Shown: positions 45,130-59,238 of the stretch, one piece after another
Position numbering within the stretch: position 1 is the stretch's first letter
Layout: every line of letters starts with the position of its first letter
NCBI GenBank assembly: GCA_019095985.1
Contig: CM032661.1
Location: forward strand, 36,756,596-36,820,595
Source of the DNA: Streblospio benedicti
Lineage: Eukaryota; Annelida; Polychaeta; Spionida; Spionidae
Reading direction: 5' to 3'
DNA length: 64,000 nt
Notes under the pieces: generated by a model
Database searches by the model: none
What the model was told of the DNA's origin: nothing
Seen by the model: only the letters and a program-made list of their open reading frames with translations
Translations under genes and position numbers: made by a program

Positions 45130-48100
45130 TGAAAATTTAAAGTGTCGGTTAGTTTGGTTGTTTAGCTGGGGGTGGGAGGTGAATAGTAGCCTATATACGG
45201 TTCGCTTGTTAGATTGGATTGGAACGACCAAGCATTAACGGAACGGGGTGCAAGTGATGCGGTGTGGGTTTTTTTGTGCTTTTTTCAAAAGATTTCTCAT
45301 CACATATGAATCTTATTTTCTAACACTGTCATAGTTTGCTTTCTTTTTTTCTACAATAATGGCAAGCCAAAAATGTGTAACTGGGTATTTTGACCTCGCC
45401 ACCGAACAAATAGGTACAGTTGATTACATTATTTATTCTACTGGTGGGAGCTCAATATAAACTCAATAAAATATCTACTGCTCTCCAATAGCATACCCAT
45501 GTCATAGTTCACTACTCATATATCACATCAAAACTTCAAATCAATAAAGACCACCGATATCCCAAAACCAACATGGCCAAGCTCCACAAAGAAACCACCA
45601 CAAGCCTCCATAAAAAGACCACCTCTCTGCTGGTACCACTAGAAAACAGTCCCCAGCACATTCTCCATCAAAAGATCCTATCAGTGGCCAGCATTACAAC
45701 GAAATGCTACTATAAAACCTCAATCTCGACCCCCATCCCGTAGCCTTCGCGCGCCTTGCCTTACCTCCCCGACTCGCAGCTCTGCTCAGCTGGGCGATAA
45801 TGCAAGCCAGCGCGCCTTATCTGCGCCCACGACAGGCCGCGGCTTTAGTGGACGCTAAAGAAAACAAGTGGCCCGCCCTTATCGCGCACCTGTCAGTGGC
45901 GAGGTGCTTGGTTGCCGCTCGCAGACATGATACAGCTCAATAAGGTGAGCATTGAGCAGACAATGAGCCATCAGGACTCAGTATGTATGTGATTACCACC
46001 CGCTTTTGACATAGTGTGTGTGTGTGTGTGTGCTTCTTATATTGCTGCAGAGTGCTGTAGAAAGAATAAAAAATGTAATGTTGGTTCATTGTTCTTTGAA
46101 TAACATTTATAGTTTTATAAACCGCAATAAAAAATGTATGGGGCATTGTACACGGCTCACACATTTTGGGGTGGCAAACAAAAGAATAAGGACCACTATA
46201 GGAGTAGTAGGGTCCCTACTACTTATAGGCCTAAGGAGTTCGTTGTTTATAAATATACTAACCCGTCCCATCCGGTCCCTTAACAAGGTGGTACGGGTCT
46301 GCAGATGTTATATTTGTTTTTGCATTTAACCAAAACGTGTACGCATTATATCTATCGTTTATTGTTGAGAAGTTAGAAGTGGCTTTCCTTTCTAAGTTAA
46401 TATTGTCTAGAAAAAATGAAGTTTTCTTCTAAAATATGCAAAGCCTTTATTTCAAATCATTAAATCTGCATTTTAATGACTTTGAAACAATAACAAAATC
46501 CAACGCCCACTAATCTAACCATCAAAATACACATATTGTATATTTAAAAAGTGTTCGTACGGACGCATATGTTTGTTGTATATCACAGGACCGCCGTGAC
46601 CGCTATCTCCGCCTAATCTGCGGATCAGACAGATGGCGAGCGGATCGCACGGATCTGCAGAACGGAGCGATAAGCCCCAGATGGAAAGCAGCTTTCGTTG
46701 AGCGGTCAGTTTGCGAAATATGAGCCGTGTTTGAAAGATCTTGATTGGACATCTTCTTTACATGCACGTTTGGAATCTGCGCGGGCAATTTGATCGCAAT
46801 ACTGTCAGTGATAGTGTTGGGTTGATTTGAATCAAGCTCTAGTGTTTTTCTTTATTATTGCTTGTATTTTCAAGGTAAAGTAAAAAAAAAATCTGAATCA
46901 CAAATTTTAATGAACGCCTTTGAAACAGAGTTGATAGTTAGTAGAATGAGTTATAAAGCTTTAAAAAAATTTAAAACATTTTCTAGACAATTACTTATAA
47001 CAAACATATGTTAAAATTCACAGCAAAATATGCTATTATTTCAGTATCAATCTAACCACATACATTTGTTCTAGAGAACGATGCATCACACATGTTAATG
47101 TTTTAATTTGTAAAATATCTATATATCATAACATCAATTAGTCTATTTCACAATGTGACATACATTGCAGTAGGCATTAGCTATGTAATAAAATGATTAC
47201 TCATTCAAGACATTTATCTATGCAACATAACCTCTCTCTTAGACCACCCATGGCATCGTCCCAAAAGAGAGACGACCTCTGTAATAGATGTACATGATCA
47301 TCTCTTCATCATGCTTATGTATGTTTAGTAATTGATAGATATTGTTTTTATTTTCAATGTGGACTTTTTGGAAGCAATACTAGGTCTAGATATTATGGGT
47401 TAATGAATTAATGAAGAGATTTGAATCATTACATTGTACGACTCCTGCAGGTTAAAAACTCTGTGTATACTGTCAAATGAAAATGAATTGGTTTGCACTC
47501 ATTCACAGGGGTTACCCAATCAAGCATGGGTATTTTATGTATGAGTCACTTGTATTACATGGCTTTGTGCCTTTGTTTTGGAGAAAACCTGCACACTCAC
47601 ACAATTAGTTAATTTATAATGTATACACGTTTTGGTGGAATTATTATTTTTTTCTTTGTGAGTATTAACATGTTCTATACTATAGTGTGTTTACATCTGT
47701 AGCAGATAAAATAATTACGAAAATATGATACTTTCGTAATCCACTCAACTCAGTAAGCTAACATTACAATATAAACATGTTAACACTGCCATACTTACTT
47801 TAATATATCAAATGTTTAATGCGAGAGAACAAAAAGAGAGAAAGGGGCGGAAGAGATATACGTACATGTTTAACATTATCGTGTGAACTATTGACTTCTC
47901 AATAACAATTAGCAAACAAATCTTTGAACCAACAACATTCCCCAACCATATCCCTATCTATATAGATGTCAAAATCCTCTCAATTTCACCATAAACCGCA
48001 CATCATACGTCAACAAAGCAATCTGTCAAAATCCCATGCCAGCCGTTCCCCAAAGTATATCAACATGACACCAAGACGTGTCAGGCAACAAATCACCCTC

Positions 48101-49340
48101 TAAACAGAGAACCACCCCGCACTTACTTACTTACGTGCCCAACTCGAATCAATTAGTTAAATCCCCCAAGGGAGGGGGCCTGACACCCAGGCCCTCGCTG
48201 TGGGTACGGAAGGTGTCGCTGATAAGGCCCGGTGCGTTCATTACGAGGCCTCCCAAGACGGGCGCTGGACTGTCTGCGAGACGCTGGCAAGGTCTGGCCC
48301 GAGAGATAGCGGTGTCGGGGTCGTTAGCGGACGTGGCTTCTGGACTGATGGCGGGCTTGTCAGGTGATTATAGGTTTTTGATTGGACTGGGAACTTGTGT
48401 TTGTACGTGAAGACAGTGAAACCTTTCCATTTGGGACTGATGCACATTGCTGATAATGATGAGGGGCAATTTTTGTTTTCTCTTTAGCTTGTTTAGTACG
48501 TAAAGTTACTGTAATGTTACACTTTAAACTTAGAGAGGCCTGATTTTAAATTGTGAACTCATTTTTTTTTCTTTTTTCCTTTTCTCAAATTAAAATAGTG
48601 ACGAAAAACTCAACTCTTTTGTACAGTTACATAATCTTGACATATCTACATATTATATCTTATTAAATCTATAGTTATCTTTTTTTTAACTTAATTTATT
48701 CTTGCATCATTATAAATAGACAAGGTTTATATGAAAATTTGAAAATTTTGATCAAATTTGTTTAATAAAGAACTGTTATGTATCAATTATACAAGACCTG
48801 TGAACCCATTTTATGACGTCAATGAACAGATCGCTATTCTAGCTCATACTCATGGTCAAGATCCTATTAGTTGACAATCTATAGACCTATGCTCGTGATA
48901 ATAAAACACATGCCATGTTTTGATTGAAAACAAATATTTGAAAATTAATATTTATCTAAAATTAATTCCATTATGTTACATTAGATTTCATGGTGTAATG
49001 AAGTCCACTGCATTCACAGCCATATTCAGAAAAGGCCATATCTAAATAAAGAACCCTTATGTTTTCATAACAAGACATAACATGGAAATGTCTAAAACAA
49101 GTTCCTCATTTCATAACACCACATACAGAGACCATATCGATTTGATCGCGTATATCTTTGATCCATGTCAAGGCATAAAATATTTCAATAATTGCAGAAA
49201 GGGGTGTCTTTTTGTGTGAAGCCATTAAGCGGAATTCGCTTTATTACCCTTGCAGGGTGGTATAATAACTGCCACAGGCTACATCATCCTATTTCCTAGT
49301 CCTATCTACGTTTTGGCAGAGGGAATCTATTGAATAAACA
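45130..49340. other. Gene desert with GC islands
   Basis: AT-rich, apart from islands at 45,730-45,930 (GCGCCTTATCTGCGCC, CACCTGTCAGTGGC), 46,590-46,800 (CAGATGG E-box, GCGATAAGCCCC) and 48,120-48,360. They carry GATA, E-box and Fox/TCF-type words and are plausible enhancers of the downstream-lying FoxC gene. No exon is supported. Confidence 0.4.
46014..46032. repeat. Dinucleotide repeat (GT)n
   Basis: About nine GT units. Confidence 0.9.
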
Positions 49341-52300
49341 AACGCAAACAAGGATATTATGGGTGACAATTACAGTTCTGAATCGTCTGCTCTTTGCTTC
49401 ACATCGTGAGAGTGCGGCTTAAATAGAGTTGCCAACCTTTTGAGAGGGTAGCAAAAGCCTTTATTCCAAGTTTTATCAACTGAAAGCTGTAGAAATTAAC
49501 GCGGGTGTCCTAGTAGATTTAAAGGGCTATCAATAGAAAAGCTGCCGGATCTTTGTAAAGCTATCAATCGCTGGTTTGTGTTTTTATTTACCCACACCAG
49601 CATGTTATTACTCTTCTGAATATACCTGACTATTGAAAAAGGTGCACCTTTGAAACTGGCTCTTTTGTGCGCCTATCTACCTATGGCAAAAAACTATACT
49701 CTGCTATCCCAGGTGTGTTTGAACCCCCGTAAAAAAGGATAAAAGCAACGTCAGTCCGCTTGTGTTAGCGTATAGAGTCGGCGGGGGATGAAGCAATGCT
49801 CTTGACATGTCAAGAATAGAACGTATTTCCTACAGAATCATTCCAATTAGTTTAGCATTGTAACCAAACACTGCCGACCGGACTAGCAAGTTGAAAGATC
49901 CAGCTGCGTGCGAAAATAAACCCGATATTACGCCTATATTCGAACCAGTCGACACCGCCGACTAAATCTCGGCTGCTATGGCTTGTGGTGCGGCATCGAA
50001 ACTTGATTCAGACGGAATGTTCGCTTCAACAGTTTGTCTACTCATCCCTTTGCCGTGCATTACTCACCATATACCACACATGGTTTAAACAACTACAGGA
50101 TGCGACAAAACCCTTTGAAGTGTGGTTTACTTATTCTTCAAAGCAGTACTCAAAAAATGGCGAAATCACGTGTTTCCGCATGACTAGTTCGCGGCAAATC
50201 CCGCGCTGGGAACCAGTCCCGCGTCGTACACGCTTCGTCAAACGACATTTCTCCAATGAGCTCCCAAGCTCGAATTCGATCTCCTTTCTTGCAACTTTAT
50301 CTCGACTCTCGCGTTATCCGCTTTAGGATGCTGACAAGGGTTGTACGATATTGTTGACGTTACGTAATGGAGCGAATTCGCCGTCGTTTGGTTCTGTGCA
50401 CAACTGGAAAGGAGCGGGCCATTGATAAAAGTTGACCTCAGAATCTGTGTGCACGCAAAAAAATGGTTTTGCAGATTGTTTGATACGCTATCTCCTATCT
50501 GAGATCTATGAAATGGTGCGAGTGGACAGGAGATTAGTGATATACCCCTGGAGTTGCACTCTCTCAGGAGTGGAAGCTCTTTGAAGTTGGACGCCGATTT
50601 CGTGTTCGTTTCCGCTGGGTGCATTCGATTTCCCAGGCAACGGTCAGATTTTAACCTGGCACTCTTGGTTGTACTGGGTGTAAGGCTCGCGATAAGGAAT
50701 GCGTGTGCAGTGGGTTGGGAATAATATTTCAATTTACATCTGACGCAAATGTAATGTAGCCCATGCGCAAATGGTATTGTAGTTTGCTTTAATTCTGTTA
50801 CGTATACCTTACATTTATTCGCAATAATAGCATACATTATAGTTAGCACTCAAAACGATGACTGAAGAAGTCGTTATAATGGACATAATGTTTTATCAGT
50901 CAGAAGATGTTTTATATATTACATAATATTTTCTTTACTTTTTAACTCTCTTTTATTTTCATGTTCTATCTTCCAATGAAAGGTTAAATAAATGAATAAA
51001 ATCAAAAGTGTATATTCACAGAAAATAGATTAGTTAAAGCAACTGTATATGATATCTAGATTTTATGAAATCACAGCATGCCACGTCTTCACTCGTAATA
51101 AACAAAGACATTTTGCGAATGTGTAACACACTATAAGCAATCCTAATAACAATAGCTTTTGTATTGCAGATTTACAAATGTTCAACAAAGATAAGTCCAT
51201 GTAATGCTTTAAAATCATTTATGAAAATGCATGGCAATCATCTTCAAACACATTTAAAGACATACAGCATATATTTTGATAAACTCCATGGACAGAAATT
51301 GTCCCCTGTCATCTTTATACTATGAGTTAATACTTGATGAGATAACATGGAACATCATCGTTTACCGCTAAAGCATTCCGCGCATGCTCACAGATAGGAC
51401 TTGTGAAATACTGGCTTACGATTCAAAGGCACGTGATTACTGTAATTACTGTGGGAGGGTTGATATGCAAATGAATAGGTGAGATAGCTCCTTGACTGTT
51501 TGATGTGCTTATGGTGGTGGGTTTCCAGTGCTTCACATGCAATATTGTAAGTATCAAAGTACACCATATTTATCAAAGTACACATAAGTCTAAGCTATAT
51601 TTCTTTAAATGGTTGCTCTTTCGAAGTGGATTTTGCAAAAGACTTATCATGCATCATGTAACATGGCACTTTCAAATCTTCGTTTTGCTCAATTAAACTA
51701 GACATGCTTTTCAGAAGATCACAAAAATGCAATTGAAAGTTATATAAAACATGGGCAAGCATGCTTTTCTAAATTTCAACTCAAATAATATGACTAGAAA
51801 AATATCAAGTACTTTTACATTTAATATACATAAAATACATGTGGTGAATTGTGCGTTGCTATAGTATATGTACCTTTACAACCGCGCAGGAATTTGGGAT
51901 TATGCGCGGTATGCCTTCATCAGCGCTTCCTCCGCCCGCCGGACTACTGTGTCATGCTGGCGGTCGTCTGCTTTTGTCATCAACTCTAGCTATTAGCGAC
52001 TCTAGACGCTCTAGCTAGCTGCAATGTGTGATGCTTTTAGATTATGTATATAATGTTGCATGAAAGAGGCTTCGTAAATAGCAAATAACATCATTTGTTG
52101 GTAAATGTATAATACTGTTCATAGACGCAGTTGAAGTACTAGTTTGTAAGTGTATGTCATGTATAAGGAAAATACAAAGTTGTGTAAATTTAGGATAGTA
52201 TAATACTATTGTTGTTTGTGTGATTTTGTGTTTGTTTGTTTTTGTTTTTTGTTTGTTTGTGTATTTTTTGCTATTGTTTGTTTGTTTTAGGGGTGTTTTG

Positions 52301-53170
52301 TGTGTCAATGTGAGGGGGGGGGGGGTAATGGCACCACGAGTGTCCAAACCCTACCATAAAAACAGCATTTAATATACTGCTTTCAACCAATGCAACTTAC
52401 ACACAGAGTTGACGCCTGTAGACATCGAGAAGGGACGTTGACAAGTCTGGAATGTTCGTGCGCCCGTCCCGAAAGCCGCATGGTGCTTGCTGGGGAGGTA
52501 TGTCGGTATGTTGCACGCTACTAGACCGGCTCATGAGCACTCTATTTATGCACTATTGGCTTTAGTGAGACATTATGAGATGTACAGTGTATGTTGATGG
52601 CTTTGTTCTATATATACACACACCGTGGTCCGTGCTTCTCGATTGGGAAAATTGTGGCAATGCGCAATACGTGTACTTTTCCTGAGCAATGCACTGTATA
52701 GGTCAGAGTTTTCATTAATCTTTATGGCCAATGAATATACGTTTTTAAGCGAATAAAGTGTATTGTAACTAGAGTGTACTATGATCTGGTGTGCGATGAT
52801 CCATAGGAGTTTCACATAAAATTGGCGAAACATTGCACACCTGTATAATCATGAATTACAATAACACATTTATAACATGTACGAATAAAAATAAACTTAA
52901 TGGTGATTTCACCACCCACCCCACATTGTTTATCATCATTAGCGCATTATACTATATGTTGAGTGACCAACGAATAAACTGGAGGTTGTAATCTTGACAT
53001 ACACAGGACCAGCTGTGTGATCTTCCAGGCCTCAGAACTAATCCCCTTCACAGATCTGTTTATCCGTTTACTTGGCTAAGACAAAGCTTTGGCGGTGTAA
53101 CGCGCTAATTTGTTTTCGTCGAAATTCCACTCGAATGTCGATGTCGTTCGATTTATGACCGGGGTCCTCC
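49341..53170. other. Gene desert with islands; T/G tract
   Basis: Islands lie at 49,380-50,750 (interrupted), 52,380-52,510 and 53,040-53,170. A GTTTGTTT-rich tract is at about 52,205-52,295, followed by a G run at 52,314-52,325. A 203-residue minus-strand frame at 50,238-50,849 has no recognisable domain and I do not accept it as a gene. Confidence 0.4.
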
Positions 53171-56100
53171 ATTTCTCATCCAAGTGGGGCATTTTTCACA
53201 CTTTTTGTGTGCTTTTTATAAAGTGTCAAGATTATTGATATGCATTTAAGTTAAAGCTCGGTTTAAAGTACATTGGTTAAATGGTCATCAAGCTTTACTG
53301 GCTACAAGTTTATTGTTTGTTATGTTTTTGTTTTTGTTTTCTTTTGTGTGTGGTTTTTTTGTATTTTTCATTTGTTCAGTGCATCTTATCATCTGACAAC
53401 ATACATTTCAACTGCTTTCTCTTCTATTTTACATATTGCCCTTTACAAATTGCCCTACACAAGGCCGGTCGCTATTGCGCGTGAATTCGATAGCAATTAG
53501 ACGCGGTGTGATCGTTCACTCCCTTACTTTATCGCTCATCGGAAATGGACGCGTCGAATAGTGTGTGTGACGAACAAAGCCGTTCCCGCATCACTCCGGG
53601 CGATAATACCAGATCAATCCCTTGTATAAACTCACCTTTTGTTGCTTACAACAAACGTTTGCTATTTTCCAGTGACCATAAAGTGTCAGTTATATTCAGC
53701 TGGCCTGTGAACAAATATCGTTCTTCGGTCTTTACCGTTTGGTGCCTTCATTTTTGAATCCATGACGAAGTTACAATTTGAAAAGATATCCTTGGCATAT
53801 AGGTATGCCCAAGGGGTTTGTAGTTGCAATGGTTTATAATATCTGAATTATGTGCGTGTCTTATAAGAAACGGGTATTCTGTTTGTAAATCTTTATGGAG
53901 TTGTCTAATAGATAAGGAAAAAAGAATGCGATATATCAACGAGAATATTTCTCTTACATGAATAATTTGTACATGAAAAAATACGGAAAGAGAGTGGTCT
54001 CTCTTGTGTTTACGTAAATAATGGGTTTATTTTGTTTAACATTATAATGGTGTTCTCTATATTTTTTAATCGAGAGTAAAGTTGTCGATATCATGGATCT
54101 AGAAAAATCAGTCCACCAATAGATTCAATTATTCCGTATTGATATAAATTACAACAGTATAGACACTACATATATCATCGACTTCAATGAAACTGCGAGA
54201 GCCTTCAACTCATACCATCAGCAATTCCTCGCATTTCAACACAAGAAGTCATTTGGTAGATATCTATCAAGCAGCTTAGTGTGAGTAGTAATCCTATCTC
54301 AGTGCAGAGCTGGCTTAGGCGGGTACTGAAACCGATACTATAATACAAATTGCAAGGTACAATATATTGAATTGCCATTTTCTTATACTTGTCTGTTGGT
54401 AACACGCCCGAGTATTCATTTAAGAAGTGCTATTATCATTTAGGCAGTTACAATATGGCGCATTTTGCAAGGAAAGTGAATAAATAGACGTTTCAAGCAA
54501 CCATGTGTGTTGGTGAATAAGCTTTTAAACAAATACAGCACTGACAGAGATAAAAGTTTAGCACCTGTTTTCAGAGTTTCTTCATACAAGTAGTTCATAT
54601 CCGTTTATTCACTAAGAGATACCATACAGTTGGTGCATCTCGATTTTGAATATTGGCCGATGACCGTTTTCATGCAATGTCCTTTTTCAAAATAAAATTT
54701 AAAAAAGAAAGAAAATGTTTGTGATCAAACAGTGAATGGTCTTGCAATTTTCTGTTTGCATACATGTAAATGGCACCCACGAAAAGCAGCATTTACCCCT
54801 GCTCATAAACTGTATGATTATACAATGAGTATATGTCAACAATCTCAAGTAGGCCAACTATAATGGTACTATAATTGATAAATGTACACAATGCGATTCA
54901 GTCACGTGCAATAAAACCAAAGCTTAACTTAGCGTACGCTGCTCTACGCCAGACATTAACAACTTACAAAAGCTCATACATAATCGTCATAAAAGCAACG
55001 TCTCTGGCGGCATTTTTCACATCCGGGAACCGAGATTAATTATTTCGCAGGCGGCCTCGATTTTTCTGCCAATGAATGGCGCAGAATAATCGATGTCGGC
55101 TGCTCAGTCAGAGCCAAACGATTGAGCGCCGCCATTTTGGAGTCGTTGTCACTAAAATGTTATTCTACCGTGTGTCCGTGGGCATATAGGCAAATAGAAG
55201 CGTGAAATTATCAATGATTTTATTGACTTGGCTGTGACCGTAACAATTAGCTCTTCTACAGGAGAGAGCCCGAGTGTACAGTATTTGCAGGCCATGCTGT
55301 TGGCTGTCAAAGCAATAATTTATCGTTGACCTTTGCAAGGAACTTCATTTGGTTTTGTACACTATAATGCGCCAATACGTAAGATACGTTTGCTGTAGAA
55401 AATAATATTATTAAATTGTTGTATACGATAAATGTTTGAAAATGACCATTGAGAGATGGAATGTGATGAAAGTTTTATGTTTTGATAAACAGAATTTCAA
55501 TTTTAAAGTATTAATTTCTCCAAGAAAATAACTGACTTAAAAAAACATTTGGCTATAGATATTTGTGATTGTAACCTATGGTTATTAACATAACACAACT
55601 AGGAAAATGCGTGACTTTTGACATTTATTTAATCATCAACATTTTTGCTACATACATTCTTCATCGTGCACAACTTTAATATACACATATAAACAACACG
55701 ACAGGTGTATTGTGACAACAATTATATAGTACCAAACAACCATACAGTATTGGAATATAGTATACAACCATAGATGAGTATCTTAGAAGCTCAATGAAAC
55801 ACTTTTATATACATTTACAGTATACATTTCATTACAAGGGGGCCATAATACACTTATGGCATTTTTACTAATCTAGTTTGGGATTCTCTAATTATAGAGA
55901 CTGGCCCGACATTCTCTATTTTCATAAATCTTTTAAACTTAATGGCAATTTCAACAACAATACATTAAATATAAATAATTAGACCACCCACATAAATGGC
56001 CACATGGGTACCATTTTTAACCAAAAAAATTACGCGGTCACTTATAATTCTGAATTATTTTCATATTGGTCAGCACAGAAAGACCACTGCTGTATAAACA

Positions 56101-56880
56101 CAAAACCAGTCGTTGGAGGTGACCTTTGAGTACCAAATGACGTCACAATCATTGTGTTTATACTCTAAAAGCCATGTGTACACCAATACATCAGAAGTTA
56201 ATCCCAATACCCATACTGTTCTTCAACACTGTAGCAATTTAGCCAGGTTTTACCTAGTCCTGATTGGTTTCCTTCTCACTAAGATATCATCAGTGCAGAA
56301 AATGCTGCTAGTGCTCTTGATAAGAACAGTAACAAAGCAAGTTCTTATTCGCTACACAATTCACTCACTTTGTGAGTGCGTCTTAAAATTCTGCCCAGAC
56401 ATATGCTAGTCATATTACATTCTTAAAAAGAGATAGAAAAAAGTAGAGCATTTGTACTCAATTGACAGACTTACTGAACAAGTTTTAGGTAACCTTTCCC
56501 AGACCACATTACTAATACTTTACATACGCCATCGGGTGAAACGCAAATTGTAAGCATGAATGGGCTCGGTAAAGCACAGTCATAGCCAAACAGTCAAATT
56601 ACATATGCATGGTATGTCCTGTTAGATAAATATAAATATTATGAAATATGTTAACAGTTTTGCTTTAAATAGGGCATTTTGAATTTTAAAAAATACGTAT
56701 GCATCTACATGTATATCATACAATATTGCATCAGACACAAGCTCATCAAAAGTTTGTTTTCCTACTTGATATTTCTAAATGTCTCACATCCATCGCCAAC
56801 AAAATAAGCGCATACAGCCCAAGCAAAAATTCAGCACGTTATCCCCAAAAGCTTTCAACATCATAGAAGAAAGGTAAGAA
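53171..56880. other. Gene desert, island at 54,900-55,160
   Basis: The island has GAGATTAATTATTTCGC (homeodomain-type), AATAATCGATG and GCGCCGCCATTTTGG (YY1-type). A smaller one is at 53,455-53,620. The rest is AT-rich; nothing else is supported. Confidence 0.4.
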
Positions 56881-58590
56881 CGGCAAAAAGCGAAGAAATC
56901 AATGCAAAACTAGTGTACCCATTGGCACCCACGGCAGCCGTTGATTAGCCAGAGCTAACCAGTGGCACCTGCCCAGCTTCGGAGGCCCCAGCCAGCAAAC
57001 TGATTGGTACCAAGCGAGCCCCAGGAAGCGACGGCCACATGGAGTCACCTAGCAACTGCTGGATCGGTTCCCACCACCATCTTGAATCGATTTGAGGCAG
57101 GCAGCAGGTTTTTCCTGGACAAGGCCATGTGTTTGCCATTATCCGCGGATCTGAGCATTGGCTGGATACTCATTGTTAGCACATTGCTCTAACAAGATGT
57201 GAACTGTGCAGTGGCTCGTGGTCTGTGGCTGCTTGGTGCGTGCACGTGTGGTTTCCTGCTTGCTGGCTCGAGGTGTAGTAGAGGGGACCAATACGGCGAG
57301 AGAAATTGGCAGTGCATGTTTGAATTCTTGGTTGGCTGTTTTTTGGTTGGTGAATTTTAAAAGCGCATTATTGGTTGGTTGGAGGTGGGTGATTTTGCCT
57401 GTATATAGCTTTATGCGAATCGTGTGTTGATGGGATGGATCAGTGTGAAGTATTAGTGAAAGTTTTGACATTGGAATACTCAGATGCATGTACGTGTACT
57501 AGTTTAGCACACGTATATCGGACAGTGAGAATAGCAATGATGTTGTGCTGTAAACCCAAACACATGCTCAAGGAAAATATTTTTAAGTAATGAAGTATTT
57601 GTTGGTATATCTTTTTAAAATTTCATATTGTGACCTAAGTTGAATCAGGTGTGGTACTGAACGTAAGGGATGTATGACATAAAATATCTCAGCTTGCAGG
57701 TGCTCTCAAGAATGAAAGAAGCCCAAATAGTACACAATTAATATCTATAAAACATGAGCTAAGGCACAGAGAATGTAACACTTAATAGAGACACCTCCAT
57801 GTCAATTTAGAAAAATAAACATTGCAAAGAGATTCTATTTTCAAGATCATACAGTTGGTGTATATACAGAGATTAGCTGGTATTTTTTAGTGTAAACTCC
57901 ACAAGAATGTGTCGATTTTGTCCAATAATGTATAGCCAGTATATTTGTTACAAGACAAACAGTTTATAACCAAGGGAATCTTTCAGTAAACACAGCCAAT
58001 CGATTAATAGTAGGAATGCTCATTTCAGTGTGAAATGTGTTTATTTTACTAAATCGCACGGAGAATTATGTCAATATTCTGGAGAGAGAGGGTTATATTG
58101 TATATATGTAGAGACTTCAAGAAACATTCATTCACGACAATAAATAGTATTAATACCCTGCCTATGAAATAAATACAGTATACATTTAGTACACTTTTTC
58201 TAATTTACAATTTGTTTGGGGACTATGTACAAAACACCTGATATTTTACCTACACTGTTCCAAAGCTCTTCACTAGGGTCTCTGGCTTTTTAAATGTATT
58301 GACATGGATACTCTTCATACAAAGTTGAAATTTCCGTTTGAAACACTATTTTATTAGAACCAATAGTACAATATTCAATGTTAATACCAACAGGGAAGGT
58401 GATTCATAAATCAAGATCCCCAACACGTGTGTAGGCACATACAATACACGAGCGTATACAGAAGAAAGATACTGAACAAAGGACAACCTGAAAATATTCA
58501 GAAGATGTACGTGAATTTTAAAATTAGACACCACAAGAACACGTGTTTTGTGCATATAGCAGACGAAATAGGTCTTTGAGAAATGTCACA
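56881..58590. other. Region downstream of FoxC with an X-box island
   Basis: 56,880-57,130 is a sharply bounded mixed-composition island holding a full RFX-type X-box. The remainder to 58,590 is AT-rich, with no gene. Confidence 0.45.
57044..57056. promoter_or_regulatory. X-box (RFX-type) motif
   Basis: GTCACCTAGCAAC fits GTNRCC, a 1-base spacer and RGYAAC, the RFX site. It lies 2.2 kb past the FoxC stop codon. Function is unknown. Confidence 0.4.
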
Positions 58591-58595
58591 GTTTG

Positions 58596-58601
58596 TTTAT
58601 T
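58596..58601 (-). terminator. Candidate FoxC poly(A) signal
   Basis: AATAAA on the minus strand, 640 bp past the stop codon; the first canonical signal I find downstream. No cleavage-site evidence is available. Confidence 0.3.
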
Positions 58602-59238
58602 CCTGCACATCTCTATCTGTTTACCCATTGACACCCCAGTGTTTACATAACTGGTCATTTGTATATGCGATGGGTAGCTAGTGTCTGGAAATTGTCACGA
58701 TTGGTAACAGTTACCAATTATGCCTGTCATGGATAGTGCCCACCTTGAACCAAACAGTTGGCAAATAAGTTTGAACGGCCTTGCAAATCTGATCAGTTCA
58801 TCACTGTCGTCCGTTAAGGACACATTGCGTAAAGCTCAGTAAGATGAGAGTTCGGCTCTAACCTCTTACACTTTCTATGTAGACTGACCGACATCAGACG
58901 AGTTCATTGAGTTTGAAACTCTGCAACACTAGCATTAGAAAGTAAATAAGCAGTCACTTGCCTGCACGTGGCATATCTTGCAGTTGTCTTTTTGTGTTAC
59001 AGTTCATTGCAAACTATCCCTATCTGATTGTCGCACGCATTGGAAGACTGGATCGACCAAAGTCATTCTGAGCGGACGAGACTCGCGCAAACACGGCCAA
59101 CTGTTCCCCTGGCAAGTACTCGAACACGGCGCTGAATGTTCATCTTGATGATGCCACGGTACTAATCGCTCACGACTCAGTCAGTCACCGTCATCATCTG
59201 CCGTTTGTGAAACACACTGTAGATTGCAGAGACCTCCA

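Noticed and set aside
50238-50849. 203-residue minus-strand frame
   Set aside because: No domain, no coding-like pattern and no splice partners; it lies in a mixed-composition island where long frames arise by chance.
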